Of a stretch of 64,000 nucleotides of DNA, positions 1-8,711 are shown piece after piece; the first letter of the stretch is position 1; each line of letters begins with the position of its first letter. The notes under the pieces were generated by a model. That model was given only the letters and a program-made list of their open reading frames with translations. It did not search any database and had not been told where the DNA came from. The DNA comes from Halorussus caseinilyticus. GTDB lineage: Archaea > Halobacteriota > Halobacteria > Halobacteriales > Haladaptataceae. Location of the stretch: contig NZ_CP119809.1 in assembly GCF_029338395.1 (NCBI RefSeq), positions 3,162,001 through 3,226,000 on the forward strand, given 5' to 3'. The translations under genes were made by a program, and so were the position numbers.

Positions 1-1257
1 AACGGCCACATCTGCATCGAACACACCTACCTCTTCTCGTCGTTCACCCGGACGCTCGGCCTGCCGACCCGCGAGATGACCGCCGCCCTCGCCGCGCCCG
101 GCGGGGCCTACGGTTACGACAGTTACACCTCGTGGTATCAGGAGTCGGCCGCGCAGGTGTTCTACGAGGGCCGGTGGAACTTCTACGACCTCTACATTTT
201 CGGGGAGGGCGCGCGCGACCCCAGTCGCTACCTCGACGGCTACACCGGGTACAAGCTCTGGGAGACCAACTACCGGGTCCAAGAGACCACGATGCCCGAC
301 GGGACGACTCGCTGGGGTCACGACTTCGGCATCGACTACGAGGGCGACCCCCGGACGCCCTCCCAGTGGGACTTCAACAGTTCGGTGCGCCGGTCCGGAC
401 TCCTCGTCGCCAACTACTCGCCGGTCGAGATGGACGCCACCGACGCCGACGGCCGAGGCATCGACGCCACCCTCTCGGACGGACCCGGAACCGAGGTGAG
501 CGAGACCGACCCCGAGACCGACATTCCGGGGTCGGTCCACGTCCCGAAGGGTTCGACCGGGTTCACCGACGCCGCCGACCCCGAGAGCGTCTACGACCTC
601 CGCGAGAGCCTCTTCGTCCCCGACGGGGCCGAGTCGGGGTCGCTCACCCTCGACTACGAGGGTACCGACGACGGCGAGTACACCACCGTCCTCGCGCAGG
701 TCTCCGAGAGCGACGACGGCGAGTTGGAAGTCGAGACCGAGACCGAACTTACGCTGGAAGTCACCGAGGGCGAGAGCCAACAACTCGAACTCGAACGCTC
801 CTCGGGCGGAAGCGGCGACGGCGGCAGTTCCGATGGGTTCACCATCCGGAAGATTCCCGCCTCCATCGACATCGACCCCGACGCCATCAACCCGAGAGCG
901 AAGGGGAAGTGGGTCACTGCCTACGTCGAACTCGGCGACAACAGTCTCGGCGTCGAAGTCTCCGACATCGCACTCGACACCGTGACGATGAACGGCGTCC
1001 CGGCAGTCACCGACCGGAAGTACGGGTTCGTGAAGAACCCGCCAATCGAGGACCGCGACGGCGACGGCTTCCCCGAACTCGCGGTGAAGTTCCCGCGGAG
1101 TGCGGTCGCCGCGACCCTCGACTCGGGCGGGAAAGCCGAAATCACCGTCTCGGGCGAAGTCGGCGACGTGACCTTCGAGGGGAGCGATTCGGTTCGCGTC
1201 GTGGGTGGCGGGAAGGGTCGCGGGAAGGGCGGTCGCGGCGGAAAGGGAGGGAAATGA
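1..1257 (+). CDS. Exported transglutaminase-like protein, C-terminal part (5' truncated)
   Basis: The reading frame is open from the first base, so the true start lies outside the window; at least 418 residues remain. The first 65 residues resemble the core of the transglutaminase/protease superfamily: a Cys (bases 13-15) followed by a Leu-Gly-Leu-Pro-x-Arg segment, then QVFYEGRWNFYDLY, which fits the usual strand with the catalytic Asp. The position that normally holds the catalytic His appears to be Ser (ESAAQVFY). Residues 165-260 are an acidic Thr/Glu-rich linker. The last 140 residues contain IDIDPDAINPRAKGKWVTAY and DRDGDGFPELAVKF, a beta-rich Ca-binding-like module common at the ends of archaeal exported proteins. 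The tail is Gly/Lys/Arg-rich, odd for an acidic proteome. Function is inferred only from fold resemblance. Confidence 0.7.
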   Translation, partial: NGHICIEHTYLFSSFTRTLGLPTREMTAALAAPGGAYGYDSYTSWYQESAAQVFYEGRWNFYDLYIFGEGARDPSRYLDGYTGYKLWETNYRVQETTMPDGTTRWGHDFGIDYEGDPRTPSQWDFNSSVRRSGLLVANYSPVEMDATDADGRGIDATLSDGPGTEVSETDPETDIPGSVHVPKGSTGFTDAADPESVYDLRESLFVPDGAESGSLTLDYEGTDDGEYTTVLAQVSESDDGELEVETETELTLEVTEGESQQLELERSSGGSGDGGSSDGFTIRKIPASIDIDPDAINPRAKGKWVTAYVELGDNSLGVEVSDIALDTVTMNGVPAVTDRKYGFVKNPPIEDRDGDGFPELAVKFPRSAVAATLDSGGKAEITVSGEVGDVTFEGSDSVRVVGGGKGRGKGGRGGKGGK

Positions 1258-1269
1258 GATAGACTCGAC

Positions 1270-2052
1270 CTACTCTTCCCAATCGGGATGTCGGCCGGGC
1301 GTCGGCACGAAATCCACCGAATCGCGGAGTTCGGACTCTTCGACCCACGGCCGACACCGACCGTGTAACTCGAAGAGTCGGAACTCGTTGAGGTGAACCC
1401 AACTGTACGACGCGGTGTTGTCGTGTTCGCGCTCTGCTACCGCGTCGGTGAGTTCTCCCTTCGAAACGCCGATTCCGCTCTCTTGGGCCTCTGCGACCAG
1501 CGATTCGAGTTCGTCCGCCGTCTGCTCGTCGGTCAGGTCCTCGCTGTGCCAAATCTCCATCGCGGCCGCGACGACATCCGCCTTCCCGTCGAAGTTTTCG
1601 CCGGTCATCCAGCAGTAATCCCGAGGGAGGACGTACGACTTCTCGAAGTACGGCGTCTCACTGATTTTTCCCAATTCGGTCACTTCGCCGCCAGCGTCCT
1701 GTTCGTACACGCCGACGATGTAGTCGGCGTACGCCGCCAAGAGCTGGAACCGGATTCGGAACTCCGGGAGTCTGTCGAGACCGATTTCCCGAAGGTCGCC
1801 CATGACGAAGGCGTAGGCGCTCAGTCGCTTGTTCAGTTCGTTCTCTACTCGACGCAAGCGGCGAACGTAGGGGTCTCGATAGCTTCCGAGGACGTAGTAG
1901 GTGGTCTCGGGCGTCTGGAGGTGTGGTAGTTCTTCGTTTGCGAACCCGAGAATCGAGGCGGTTTCGTGCGGTTCCAATTCGAGACCGTGGAGGGCTTCGT
2001 TTACGGCCGCCTCGATTTCGTCCGCGTTCGGTGGTATCGCTGGGTCCGCCAT
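1270..2052 (-). CDS. Protein of unknown function with a deoxyribosyltransferase/TIR-like segment
   Basis: A 260-residue protein. Residues about 47-150 alternate strand and helix (YYVLGSY, AYAFVMGDL, ADYIVGVYEQDAGGEVTELG). The last motif resembles the A-D-x-V-x-G-V...G-G-x-x-x-E-L-G signature of nucleoside 2-deoxyribosyltransferase and TIR-like NAD-binding folds, where the Glu is catalytic. The C-terminal 110 residues are not recognised. The ATG follows a TATA-like box (about 2078-2086) by 30 nt, which suits a leaderless transcript. It is divergent from the winged-helix gene at 2168, so the two promoters share about 115 bp. I do not recognise the family; the enzymatic reading is inference. Confidence 0.7.
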   Translation of the reverse strand: MADPAIPPNADEIEAAVNEALHGLELEPHETASILGFANEELPHLQTPETTYYVLGSYRDPYVRRLRRVENELNKRLSAYAFVMGDLREIGLDRLPEFRIRFQLLAAYADYIVGVYEQDAGGEVTELGKISETPYFEKSYVLPRDYCWMTGENFDGKADVVAAAMEIWHSEDLTDEQTADELESLVAEAQESGIGVSKGELTDAVAEREHDNTASYSWVHLNEFRLFELHGRCRPWVEESELRDSVDFVPTPGRHPDWEE

Positions 2053-2133
2053 TAGTCACGATTACCTACTCGACTCGCTTATGTCTTCCCAACTAATCCG
2101 GCTATTCTCTCGAAAACCAGATTGGTTGACCCG

Positions 2134-2161
2134 AAGTATTATTCGTCGCACCTTCGAAGGT
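2134..2161 (+). promoter_or_regulatory. Promoter and palindromic operator candidate of the winged-helix gene
   Basis: A TATA-like AGTATTATT at 2134-2142 lies about 29 nt before the ATG at 2168, the spacing of a haloarchaeal leaderless transcript. Between box and start is a perfect 12-bp palindrome, ACCTTCGAAGGT (2150-2161). A bound dimeric winged-helix protein there would block initiation, so self-regulation is a reasonable inference. Confidence 0.45.
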
Positions 2162-2167
2162 CGTTGT

Positions 2168-2614
2168 ATGAGCGACAGCGCGCTGGCCGGTACGTCCGGG
2201 CCGTTCGAGGAGCAACGGCGAATCTTCGAACTCCTCTCGCAGGAGACGCGCCATCTCATCGTTCAGTACGTCCTCGGCCATCCGAAACATCTCACGTCGC
2301 TCGCCGAACTGAGTTACATGATTCCAAAGAGCAAGGCGGCGATTAGCGACCAACTCGACAACCTCGTTCAGGCCGGAATTCTCGACCTGTACCGTCACGA
2401 ACCGAGCGAGGATAAACGGGATTACCCGTCGAAGTTCTACGGACCGACGGAGTACGGCGTGGAGGTTCTTTACGAGTACAACTATCTCAGAGGAGTTCCC
2501 GCCGCGCGAGCGCTGTACGAAAACACTCGGAAGTCCGAGAAAGTCGAGCGCCATCAGAACGCACCGCGCCCGGACCTCCCTCGCCCGGTCAGAGAGGCAC
2601 TGAGCACCGAATAG
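2168..2614 (+). CDS. Winged-helix (ArsR-like) transcriptional regulator
   Basis: A 148-residue soluble protein. Residues 13-90 form a winged helix: an FELLSQETRHLIVQYVL helix, a LAELSYMIPKSKAAISDQLD helix-turn-helix, then an NLVQAGILDLYRHEP wing, matching haloarchaeal ArsR-like HTH proteins. The frame can be extended upstream to 1901, but the ATG at 2168 sits 29 nt after a TATA-like box, so I chose it. It faces away from the unknown gene at 1270-2052 and may control it, itself, or both. It is followed after about 115 bp by argS on the same strand with its own promoter. Confidence 0.85.
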   Translation: MSDSALAGTSGPFEEQRRIFELLSQETRHLIVQYVLGHPKHLTSLAELSYMIPKSKAAISDQLDNLVQAGILDLYRHEPSEDKRDYPSKFYGPTEYGVEVLYEYNYLRGVPAARALYENTRKSEKVERHQNAPRPDLPRPVREALSTE

Positions 2615-2730
2615 AGGAGTGGCTACCGGAAGGTGTGACCGATTCGTGCGGACTCGTTGCTTCTCTCGCTCGGAACGAGTAACACGCTTCAGAAACCCAT
2701 TTACCCGCCGGTCGAAAACCAACGGGTAAC

Positions 2731-4506
2731 ATGTATCTCCAGTTCCGGGACGACGTGGAGGACGCGCTCGTCTCCGCACTCGAAGCGCTCGACCTCCCGA
2801 CCGACGACCTCGGTGTCGAGGACCCTCCCGAGGGGGTAAACGCCGTACTCGCCTCCAGCGCGGCGTTCCGACTCGCTGGCGAGGTCGGCGCACCCCCGCC
2901 ACAGGTCGCCGGGCAGATTGCGGGCGAAATCGACGCCGACGACTACGACCTCATCGCCGCCGCCACCGCGCAGGGACCCTACGTCAACTTCGTGCCGAGC
3001 GACGCCTACTACGAGGGAACCGTCGAGGAGGCCCAACGCGCGGACTTCGGCCATCTCGAACCCACCGGCGAGGAAGTCGTGGTCGAACACACCTCCGCGA
3101 ACCCGACCGGCCCGGTCCACGTCGGGCGGGCGCGCAACCCCATCGTTGGCGACGCCGTGGCGCGAGTCCTCTCGTTCGCTGGCCACGACGTTGACCGCCA
3201 CTACTACGTCAACGACGCGGGCCGCCAGATGGCCGTCTTCACGTGGGCCTACGAGACCTTCGAGGAGGCGGACCTCGATTCGGACCCCGAACGCGACAAG
3301 GCCGACTACGACCTCGTGCGCTACTACCGGAAGGGCAACGACTTCCTCGAAAACGGCGACCCCGAGGAGGTAGAGGAGGCCGAGACCGAGATTCAGGCTA
3401 TCATGCAGGGTCTCGAAGAGGGCGGCGAGGAGACCTACGAGCGCGTCCAAGAAGTGGTCGATACCGTCCTCGGCGGGATGCGCGAGAGTCTCGACCGCCT
3501 GCCCGCCGAGTTCGACGAGTTCGTCAAGGAGACCCGCTTTCTCCGCGACGGGTCGGCCGACGACGTGGTAACTCGGCTGAAAGAACTGGACGAGGCGGTC
3601 TACGAGGAGGAGGCGTGGCAACTCGACTTGGAGGAGTTCGACATCGAGAAGAACTTCGTGTTCCTGCGCTCTGACGGGACGACCCTCTACGCGACTCGGG
3701 ACCTCGCCCACCACGAGTGGAAGTTCGACAACTACGACCGGGCCGTCACGGTTCTCGGCGAGGACCACAAGCTACAGGCCCGGCAGATGAACGCCACGCT
3801 CGACTTGCTCGGTAACGATACCGACCAACTCCGACAGGTCATCTACTCCTACGTCAACCTCCCTGAGGGGAAGATGTCCACGCGCGCGGGCACGGGCATC
3901 GACTTGGACGACCTGCTGGACGAGGCCATCGACCGCGCCCGCGAGGAGGTCGAGACCCGACTGGACGACCGCATCCGCGACGACGACCTGACCGAGGAAG
4001 ACGTAGCGCGCATCGCCGAACAGGTCGGCATCGGCGCGGTCCGCTACGACATCGTGTCGAAGCAACCGACGAAGGCCATCACCTTCGAGTGGGACCGCGC
4101 GCTCGACTTCGAGGCCCAGAGCGCGCCCTACGTCCAGTACGTCCACGCTCGCTGTTGCGGGATTCTCGAAGAGGCCGGAATCGACTCGGCCAGCACCGAC
4201 TCGGTGGCGTCGGACTTCGACGCCTCTCTACTCGAAACCGAGGCCGAGCGGGAACTGCTGGAAGTCGTCGCGCGCTTCCCCGCCGTCATCGAGGAGGCCG
4301 CCGAGGACCTCGAACCCCACGTCGTGGCGACCTACACCCGCGACATCGCCGAGACGTTCAACACCTTCTACCGGGAGTGTCCCGTCCTCGGCGACGACGT
4401 GGACGACGACCTGCGGGACGCCCGACTCGCGCTGGTCGCGGCGTCGAAACACGCGGTCGGTAACGCCCTCCAAGTGCTGGGCGTGGCCGCGCCGCGGTCG
4501 ATGTAA
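2731..4506 (+). CDS. argS: Arginyl-tRNA synthetase
   Basis: Charges tRNA-Arg with arginine in the cytoplasm. The 591-residue length is normal for class I ArgRS. An N-terminal tRNA-binding Add1 domain is followed by the catalytic Rossmann fold with a HIGH-type motif HVGRARN at residue 130 and a KMSK-type motif GKMSTRAG at about residue 380, then the alpha-helical anticodon-binding domain ending in [13 protein letters not shown], a terminal typical of the family. A TATA-like CCATTTACC lies about 30 nt before the ATG. The tiny gene at 4507-4641 converges on it with no gap. Confidence 0.98.
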   Translation: MYLQFRDDVEDALVSALEALDLPTDDLGVEDPPEGVNAVLASSAAFRLAGEVGAPPPQVAGQIAGEIDADDYDLIAAATAQGPYVNFVPSDAYYEGTVEEAQRADFGHLEPTGEEVVVEHTSANPTGPVHVGRARNPIVGDAVARVLSFAGHDVDRHYYVNDAGRQMAVFTWAYETFEEADLDSDPERDKADYDLVRYYRKGNDFLENGDPEEVEEAETEIQAIMQGLEEGGEETYERVQEVVDTVLGGMRESLDRLPAEFDEFVKETRFLRDGSADDVVTRLKELDEAVYEEEAWQLDLEEFDIEKNFVFLRSDGTTLYATRDLAHHEWKFDNYDRAVTVLGEDHKLQARQMNATLDLLGNDTDQLRQVIYSYVNLPEGKMSTRAGTGIDLDDLLDEAIDRAREEVETRLDDRIRDDDLTEEDVARIAEQVGIGAVRYDIVSKQPTKAITFEWDRALDFEAQSAPYVQYVHARCCGILEEAGIDSASTDSVASDFDASLLETEAERELLEVVARFPAVIEEAAEDLEPHVVATYTRDIAETFNTFYRECPVLGDDVDDDLRDARLALVAASKHAVGNALQVLGVAAPRSM

Positions 4507-4641
4507 TCACACCGGAAGCACGAATCCCGGCGGGACGACGAGATTCCCGCCGATGAACAGAATCGCACCCGCGGCGACGGCGAGCGTCAGCAACACGAAC
4601 AACAGCACCCACCAGAGCGAAACCGAACTATCGTCTGCCAT
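4507..4641 (-). CDS. Single-pass membrane mini-protein (44 residues)
   Basis: A 44-residue frame starting ATG GCA GAC GAT, immediately after the argS stop and on the opposite strand. It has a short acidic/polar N-terminus (MADDSSVSL), one hydrophobic helix WWVLLFVLLTLAVAAGAILF, and a Pro-rich end (VVPPGFVLPV). The arrangement is typical of conserved tiny haloarchaeal membrane proteins. An AT-rich stretch just upstream (AACTCTTTAGAAG on the plus strand) may hold its promoter. Function unknown. Confidence 0.6.
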   Translation of the reverse strand: MADDSSVSLWWVLLFVLLTLAVAAGAILFIGGNLVVPPGFVLPV

Positions 4642-4682
4642 GGCGATAGATGCAACACTGAACTCTTTAGAAGTTGGCGATA

Positions 4683-6464
4683 TTACTTGAATATCGAGCC
4701 GAGACGACCCAGAACGCCGCCCTCTTCGTCCGACTCGTCGTCCGCCGAACTATCGGACTCCGAAAGGGACCGGTCGGACTCGCCGGATTCGTCCGGCGAG
4801 TCGCTGACATTCGGGTCGCTCGCGTCTGATTCGTCCGAGTCGGGGTCGTGGGGTCCAGTCTGGTTCTCGTCGTGCGAGGCGTCCGGCCCGGAGTTGCCGA
4901 ACGAGTGGCCGTCGTCCTCGAACGGGACGCCGCTCACGCCGCCGTCTTCGTCGTCGCTCGCTTCGTTCCGCTCCGACCCGTCCGCGGTGTGGTCGCTGGC
5001 GGCGTTGTCGTCCGGGGTACGGTCGCTCGTGGCGCTGTCGTCCGTCGCTCGGTCGTCCGCGTCGAACGAACCCGCGGCCAGCGGGTCGTCCTCTCTGTCG
5101 GCGAAGAGGTCGTCGGTCGAATCGTCGGTCCCGCCCATCTGGGCTAGCGGGTCGTCGTCGCCGTCGTCGGCCGACCCGCCCGTCTCGCCGAGACGCTCGT
5201 CGCTGATGTGTTCGTTGATGAGGTCGTCCACGCTCCGGGCCTCGCTCGAACCTCCCAGTTTACTCGTCGCGGCCGAGTCGTCCGCCGTCCCGTCGGCCGA
5301 TTCGCTCGACCTCGACGTGTCCGACGGACTCGCCGCGGAGTCGTCCGAGTCCGCGCCGGACTCGGACGACTCCGCGGCGTTCCCGCCGCCGAAGAGGGCG
5401 TCGGTCTCCCCGTCGGAGTCGCCGCTGATTGCGTCACGGACGTTCTGGGCCGCGTCCGCGCTGAGCGGGTCGTCGGTGCCTTCCGAATCGGGCATCCCGG
5501 TGCCGGGAATCTCCCCGTCGTTCGCTTCGTCGTCGGCCCCGGCAGGGGTTTCGTCTTCGACTGCCGCCCCGTCGGATGCTTCCGACTCGCTCGCCTCGGC
5601 GTCGGATGCGTTGGCGTCGGGCCTTTCGGTCTCGAGTGTCTCGGCGTCGGGCGTCTCGTCGCGGGGAGTCTCGGTGTCGGGTGTCTCGGTCTCGACTGCC
5701 CTCGGGTCTGGGGCTTCGGTCTCGGCGTCGGCGACCGCTTCGAGTTCGGGGTCGGGGTCGGCTTCGCCGGTCAGCACCGCGGCGAGGTCCCGGTAGGCCC
5801 GGCCTGCGGGCGCGTTCGGCGCGAACGACGCGAGGGGTCTCCCGGCGTCGATGCCCATCGGGACCGCCTCGTCCTGCGGGATGACCGCGAGTACGTCGGT
5901 GCCGAGGGTCGCCTCCACGTCGTCGGCGTTGAGAATGTCGCTACTGCGCTGGGTCAGAACCGCGCCCGTGACCTCGCTTTCGACGCGCTCGGCGAGTTCG
6001 CCGGTCTTGGCGGTGTCCCGGACCGAGGCAACGTCGGGCGTGGCGACCAGTAGAACGCCGTCCGCGAGCGCCAGCGGAACCAGCGTGTCGTAACTGACGC
6101 CCGCGCCGGTGTCCAACAGGACGTAATCGTACTCCTCGCGGAGGTCCTCGACGACCGTTTGCAGGTTCGCGGGGTCGGACTTGACGAACGCCTCGATGTC
6201 GGTGGCGCTCGGCAGAACGTCGATGTCGCCCGGCGCTCGGTAGATGGCGTCGTCGAACTCGGCTTCGCCCGCCAGCACCTCGTGGAGGGTCGGCGTCTCG
6301 ATTTCGAAATCGAGGAAGTCCGCGAGGTTCGCCATCCCGAGGTCGGTGTCCACGACGACGACCGAGTGACCCCGGTCGGCCAGCATCGCTCCGAGGTTGA
6401 TGGCAGTCGTCGTCTTCCCGACACCTCCTTTGCCGCTCGCTATCGCGTATACCGTGTCGGACAT
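4683..6464 (-). CDS. minD4: MinD-family ATPase with long acidic tail (MinD4-type)
   Basis: 593 residues from the MSDTVYAIASGKGG start; an upstream extension of 61 codons has no family support. Residues 1-260 are a ParA/MinD P-loop ATPase with a deviant Walker A (GKGGVGKTT at 11-19) and LLDTGAG. Residues 260-580 are low-complexity Asp/Glu/Ser/Thr, including repeats such as TETPDTETPRDETPD. The C-terminus (GVLGRLGSIFK) is a short amphipathic, membrane-targeting-like segment. In Haloferax volcanii the MinD homologue with a long tail (MinD4) oscillates and positions archaella and chemosensory arrays; its gene also lies near argS and the atp genes, as I recall. A TATAAAA-like box lies at about 6497-6505. 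Divergent from prf1. Confidence 0.85.
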   Translation of the reverse strand: MSDTVYAIASGKGGVGKTTTAINLGAMLADRGHSVVVVDTDLGMANLADFLDFEIETPTLHEVLAGEAEFDDAIYRAPGDIDVLPSATDIEAFVKSDPANLQTVVEDLREEYDYVLLDTGAGVSYDTLVPLALADGVLLVATPDVASVRDTAKTGELAERVESEVTGAVLTQRSSDILNADDVEATLGTDVLAVIPQDEAVPMGIDAGRPLASFAPNAPAGRAYRDLAAVLTGEADPDPELEAVADAETEAPDPRAVETETPDTETPRDETPDAETLETERPDANASDAEASESEASDGAAVEDETPAGADDEANDGEIPGTGMPDSEGTDDPLSADAAQNVRDAISGDSDGETDALFGGGNAAESSESGADSDDSAASPSDTSRSSESADGTADDSAATSKLGGSSEARSVDDLINEHISDERLGETGGSADDGDDDPLAQMGGTDDSTDDLFADREDDPLAAGSFDADDRATDDSATSDRTPDDNAASDHTADGSERNEASDDEDGGVSGVPFEDDGHSFGNSGPDASHDENQTGPHDPDSDESDASDPNVSDSPDESGESDRSLSESDSSADDESDEEGGVLGRLGSIFK

Positions 6465-6683
6465 GATACTCGTTGTCCCAACCGAACCATGACACGCATA
6501 TAAAATTAGTCCGTTAGAAGCGACACTTCCCGCCCCAATCGACGGGTGGCCGACGAAATCGACCGTCTCCGACGCAAGACGAGGATGGAGAGACGTTCGA
6601 CTCGGCGACTGGCCCCGGTGGGTCTCGGCTAGCAACGCCGAGGTCAAAGATTACTTACCCTCTGGCGGGTCTAGAAGGAACTA

Positions 6684-7925
6684 ATGAGCGAGCAGGAAGG
6701 CGAGCAGTCCGACCGGAAGAAGTACGAGTTCCAGAAGGTCATCGAAGACCTGCGGGACTACGAAGGTTCCGGGACTCAGCTCGTTACCATCTACATTCCG
6801 CCGGACAAGCAAATCAGCGACGTGGTTGCCCACGTCACCCAAGAACACAGCGAAGCGAGCAACATCAAGTCCAAACAGACCCGGACGAACGTCCAAGACG
6901 CGCTCACGTCCATCAAGGACCGCCTGCGCTACTTCGACACCTACCCGCCGGACAACGGCGTCGTCCTCTTCAGCGGCGCAATCGACACCGGCGGCGGCCA
7001 GACCGACATGGTGACGAAGGTTCTGGAGAACCCGCCCGAACCCGTCCAGTCGTTCCGCTACCACTGTGACTCGGCGTTCCTCACCGAACCGCTCGAACAC
7101 ATGCTGGCCGACAAGGGTCTCTACGGTCTCATCGTCTTAGACCGGCGCGAGGCCAACGTCGGGTGGCTGAAGGGCAAACGCATCGAACCCGTCAAGTCCG
7201 CGTCGTCGCTGGTGCCGGGCAAACAGCGCAAAGGTGGTCAGTCCGCCCAGCGTTTCGCCCGCCTCCGCCTCGAAGCCATCGACAACTTCTATCAGGAAGT
7301 CGCGGAGATGGCGAACGACCTGTTCGTCCCCGAACGTGGTGACTTGGACGGCGTTCTCGTCGGTGGTCCCTCGCCGACGAAAGACGAGTTCCTCGACGGC
7401 GACTACCTCCACCACGAGATTCAACAGCAGGTCCTCGGCAAGTTCGACGTTGCCTACACCGACGAGTCGGGTCTCTACGACCTCGTGGACAGCGCCGAGG
7501 ACGCGCTTGCCGACGCCGAGGTGATGAAGGACAAGAAGGAGATGGAGGAGTTCTTCGAGCAACTCCACGACGGTAACAAGGCCACTTACGGCTTCGAACC
7601 CACCCGCCAGAACCTCATGATGGGGTCGGTTGACCGTCTCCTCCTGTCGGAGGACCTCCGCAAGGACGTGGTGGTCTACGAGTGCGGCGACAAAGAGGAG
7701 TACGAGTTCATCGACCAGCGAGCGAACACCCCGGACCACACCTGCGAGGACGGCGCAGAGGCCGAGATGCAGAAGCGCGAGGACGCCATCGAGTTCCTGA
7801 TGAACATCGCCGAACAGCGCGGCACCGAGACGAAGTTCATCTCCACCGACTTCGAGAAGGGCGAGCAGTTGAAGTCCGCGTTCGGCGGCGTCGCCGGGAT
7901 TCTGCGGTACTCGACGGGCGTGTAG
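6684..7925 (+). CDS. prf1: Peptide chain release factor aRF1
   Basis: Recognises all three stop codons and triggers hydrolysis of peptidyl-tRNA on the ribosome. The 413 residues are the usual aRF1 length. The stop-codon-recognition motif NIKS is at residues 60-63, and the catalytic GGQ loop (KGGQSAQRFARLR) at 184-186. The C-terminal domain interacting with the GTPase partner follows, with a small C-x-n-C insert near residue 335. A TATA-like GATTACTTAC lies about 31 nt upstream, and AAGGA before the ATG could be a weak ribosome-binding site. Confidence 0.97.
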   Translation: MSEQEGEQSDRKKYEFQKVIEDLRDYEGSGTQLVTIYIPPDKQISDVVAHVTQEHSEASNIKSKQTRTNVQDALTSIKDRLRYFDTYPPDNGVVLFSGAIDTGGGQTDMVTKVLENPPEPVQSFRYHCDSAFLTEPLEHMLADKGLYGLIVLDRREANVGWLKGKRIEPVKSASSLVPGKQRKGGQSAQRFARLRLEAIDNFYQEVAEMANDLFVPERGDLDGVLVGGPSPTKDEFLDGDYLHHEIQQQVLGKFDVAYTDESGLYDLVDSAEDALADAEVMKDKKEMEEFFEQLHDGNKATYGFEPTRQNLMMGSVDRLLLSEDLRKDVVVYECGDKEEYEFIDQRANTPDHTCEDGAEAEMQKREDAIEFLMNIAEQRGTETKFISTDFEKGEQLKSAFGGVAGILRYSTGV

Positions 7926-7971
7926 AGTCTCTCTTTCGTTTCCGTGTCGTCCGGTTCGCTGACCGATAGTT

Positions 7972-8103
7972 TTACTTATCTCGGCGATATAGTCGATAAT
8001 GGTGCCAACGGTCCACCCATAGGAGAAAAGCCTCTGAACAGTCCGTATGGCTTCGTCCGAGGAAATCGGATTGACTCACGCCGCTCTCCGTGGTGGATGG
8101 CAT
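7972..8103 (-). CDS. Doubtful 43-residue ORF starting in the 24-nt repeat
   Basis: ATG at 8103 lies inside repeat copy 1. The product is hydrophilic with a Trp/His/Arg-rich end and no recognisable domain. The only support is that an equivalent ATG in repeat copy 2 opens a second small frame. Could easily be chance. Confidence 0.2.
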   Translation of the reverse strand: MPSTTESGVSQSDFLGRSHTDCSEAFLLWVDRWHHYRLYRRDK

Positions 8104-8117
8104 TTTCTCATTACCGT
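8094..8117 (+). repeat. 24-nt direct repeat, copy 1
   Basis: TGGATGGCATTTTCTCA followed by T or C and TACCGT. Copy 2 is at 8343-8366 and differs at one position. On the minus strand both copies read GAGAAAATGCCATCC, so each supplies the start of a small frame. Confidence 0.75.
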
Positions 8118-8205
8118 CCTCGAATTGACGAAGTGTATCCCACGACGCAAACCTTCATAGAGGAGTATTAGTCCTCTCCGGTAGTTGCTCGTGTTACAAG
8201 CCGGG

Positions 8206-8352
8206 TCAGTTAGCCAGCAACGAGGCTAGCATGACCAGAAGCTTGACCACGTTTGTTACGAACCGAACTACGAGGTTTATAGTTCGCAGATACCGACTTG
8301 TTTTAGTAGTCGGCTTCGACTCGGAGTTGGTTCGGTCGTGTTTGGATGGCAT
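8206..8352 (-). CDS. Doubtful 48-residue ORF starting in the second 24-nt repeat
   Basis: ATG at 8352 lies in repeat copy 2 (an upstream in-frame start at 8400 also exists). A basic, polar N-terminus (MPSKHDRTNSESKPTTKTSR) precedes a hydrophobic/amphipathic C-terminus (LVVRFVTNVVKLLVMLASLL). The composition would suit a small membrane-active peptide. No family is recognised. Confidence 0.3.
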   Translation of the reverse strand: MPSKHDRTNSESKPTTKTSRYLRTINLVVRFVTNVVKLLVMLASLLAN

Positions 8353-8366
8353 TTTCTCACTACCGT
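8343..8366 (+). repeat. 24-nt direct repeat, copy 2
   Basis: Second copy of the 24-nt repeat at 8094-8117 (23 of 24 identical), 249 bp apart. Confidence 0.75.
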
Positions 8367-8613
8367 ATCGCTGGAGGTTCTTCCGGTGAGCCGATGCCAA
8401 TGGACCACCAACCTCCAGAAACTATATCGACTATATCGACTCACTTTACTCCGTTCTTTTCTTCTCGTTACTTTTTCGTCCTTATTCGGCTCGTAGACAC
8501 GCTATACCTGTCCAAAGAAAACAAAAATATATGTGAATAAAAGAAATACATGGCTAAAACGTTAGCGTAGGTGGCTTTAGGACTCGATACCCTTCTGCGC
8601 TACGTCCGCTCGA

Positions 8614-8679
8614 CCACCTTTTCCCGCGCTCGGTCGCTCACTCCGTTCGCTCCCTCGCTGGCAAAAGCTGGACCAAAAA
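8614..8679 (-). repeat. Dispersed 3'-flank element, copy B1
   Basis: On the plus strand CCACCTTTTCCCGCG, a GC-rich quasi-palindrome with CGCTCACTCCGTTCGCTC, then GCAAAAGCTGGACCAAAAA. It starts 33 nt past the stop of the minus-strand radical SAM gene, so read with that gene it begins with a T run and GGTCCAGCTTTTGC. Two relatives lie at 12806-12864 and 33657-33713, each downstream of a gene in the same relative orientation. The T run plus hairpin suggests a terminator or 3' processing element. Confidence 0.6.
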
Positions 8680-8711
8680 TCTGCTCGCTCACTCCGTTCG
8701 CTCGCAGACAC

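Larger units (their letters stand above)
7926..8711. other. AT-richer intergenic stretch with repeats and doubtful mini-ORFs
   Basis: Almost 800 bp lacking a convincing gene and visibly richer in A+T than its flanks. It contains a 24-nt direct repeat (8094-8117 and 8343-8366), a 9-bp inverted repeat CTGGAGGTT/AACCTCCAG (8371-8379 and 8410-8418), a tandem ACTATATCG doublet (about 8420-8437), and ATAGTCGATAAT at 7989-8000, a 12-mer seen again at 10008-10019. The right end carries a dispersed 3'-flank repeat. It may be the remnant of an inserted element or a site for non-coding RNA; nothing proves either. Confidence 0.5.

Noticed and set aside
6465-6647. 61-codon N-terminal extension of MinD4
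   Set aside because: It covers the promoter region and the protein family starts just before the P-loop strand.
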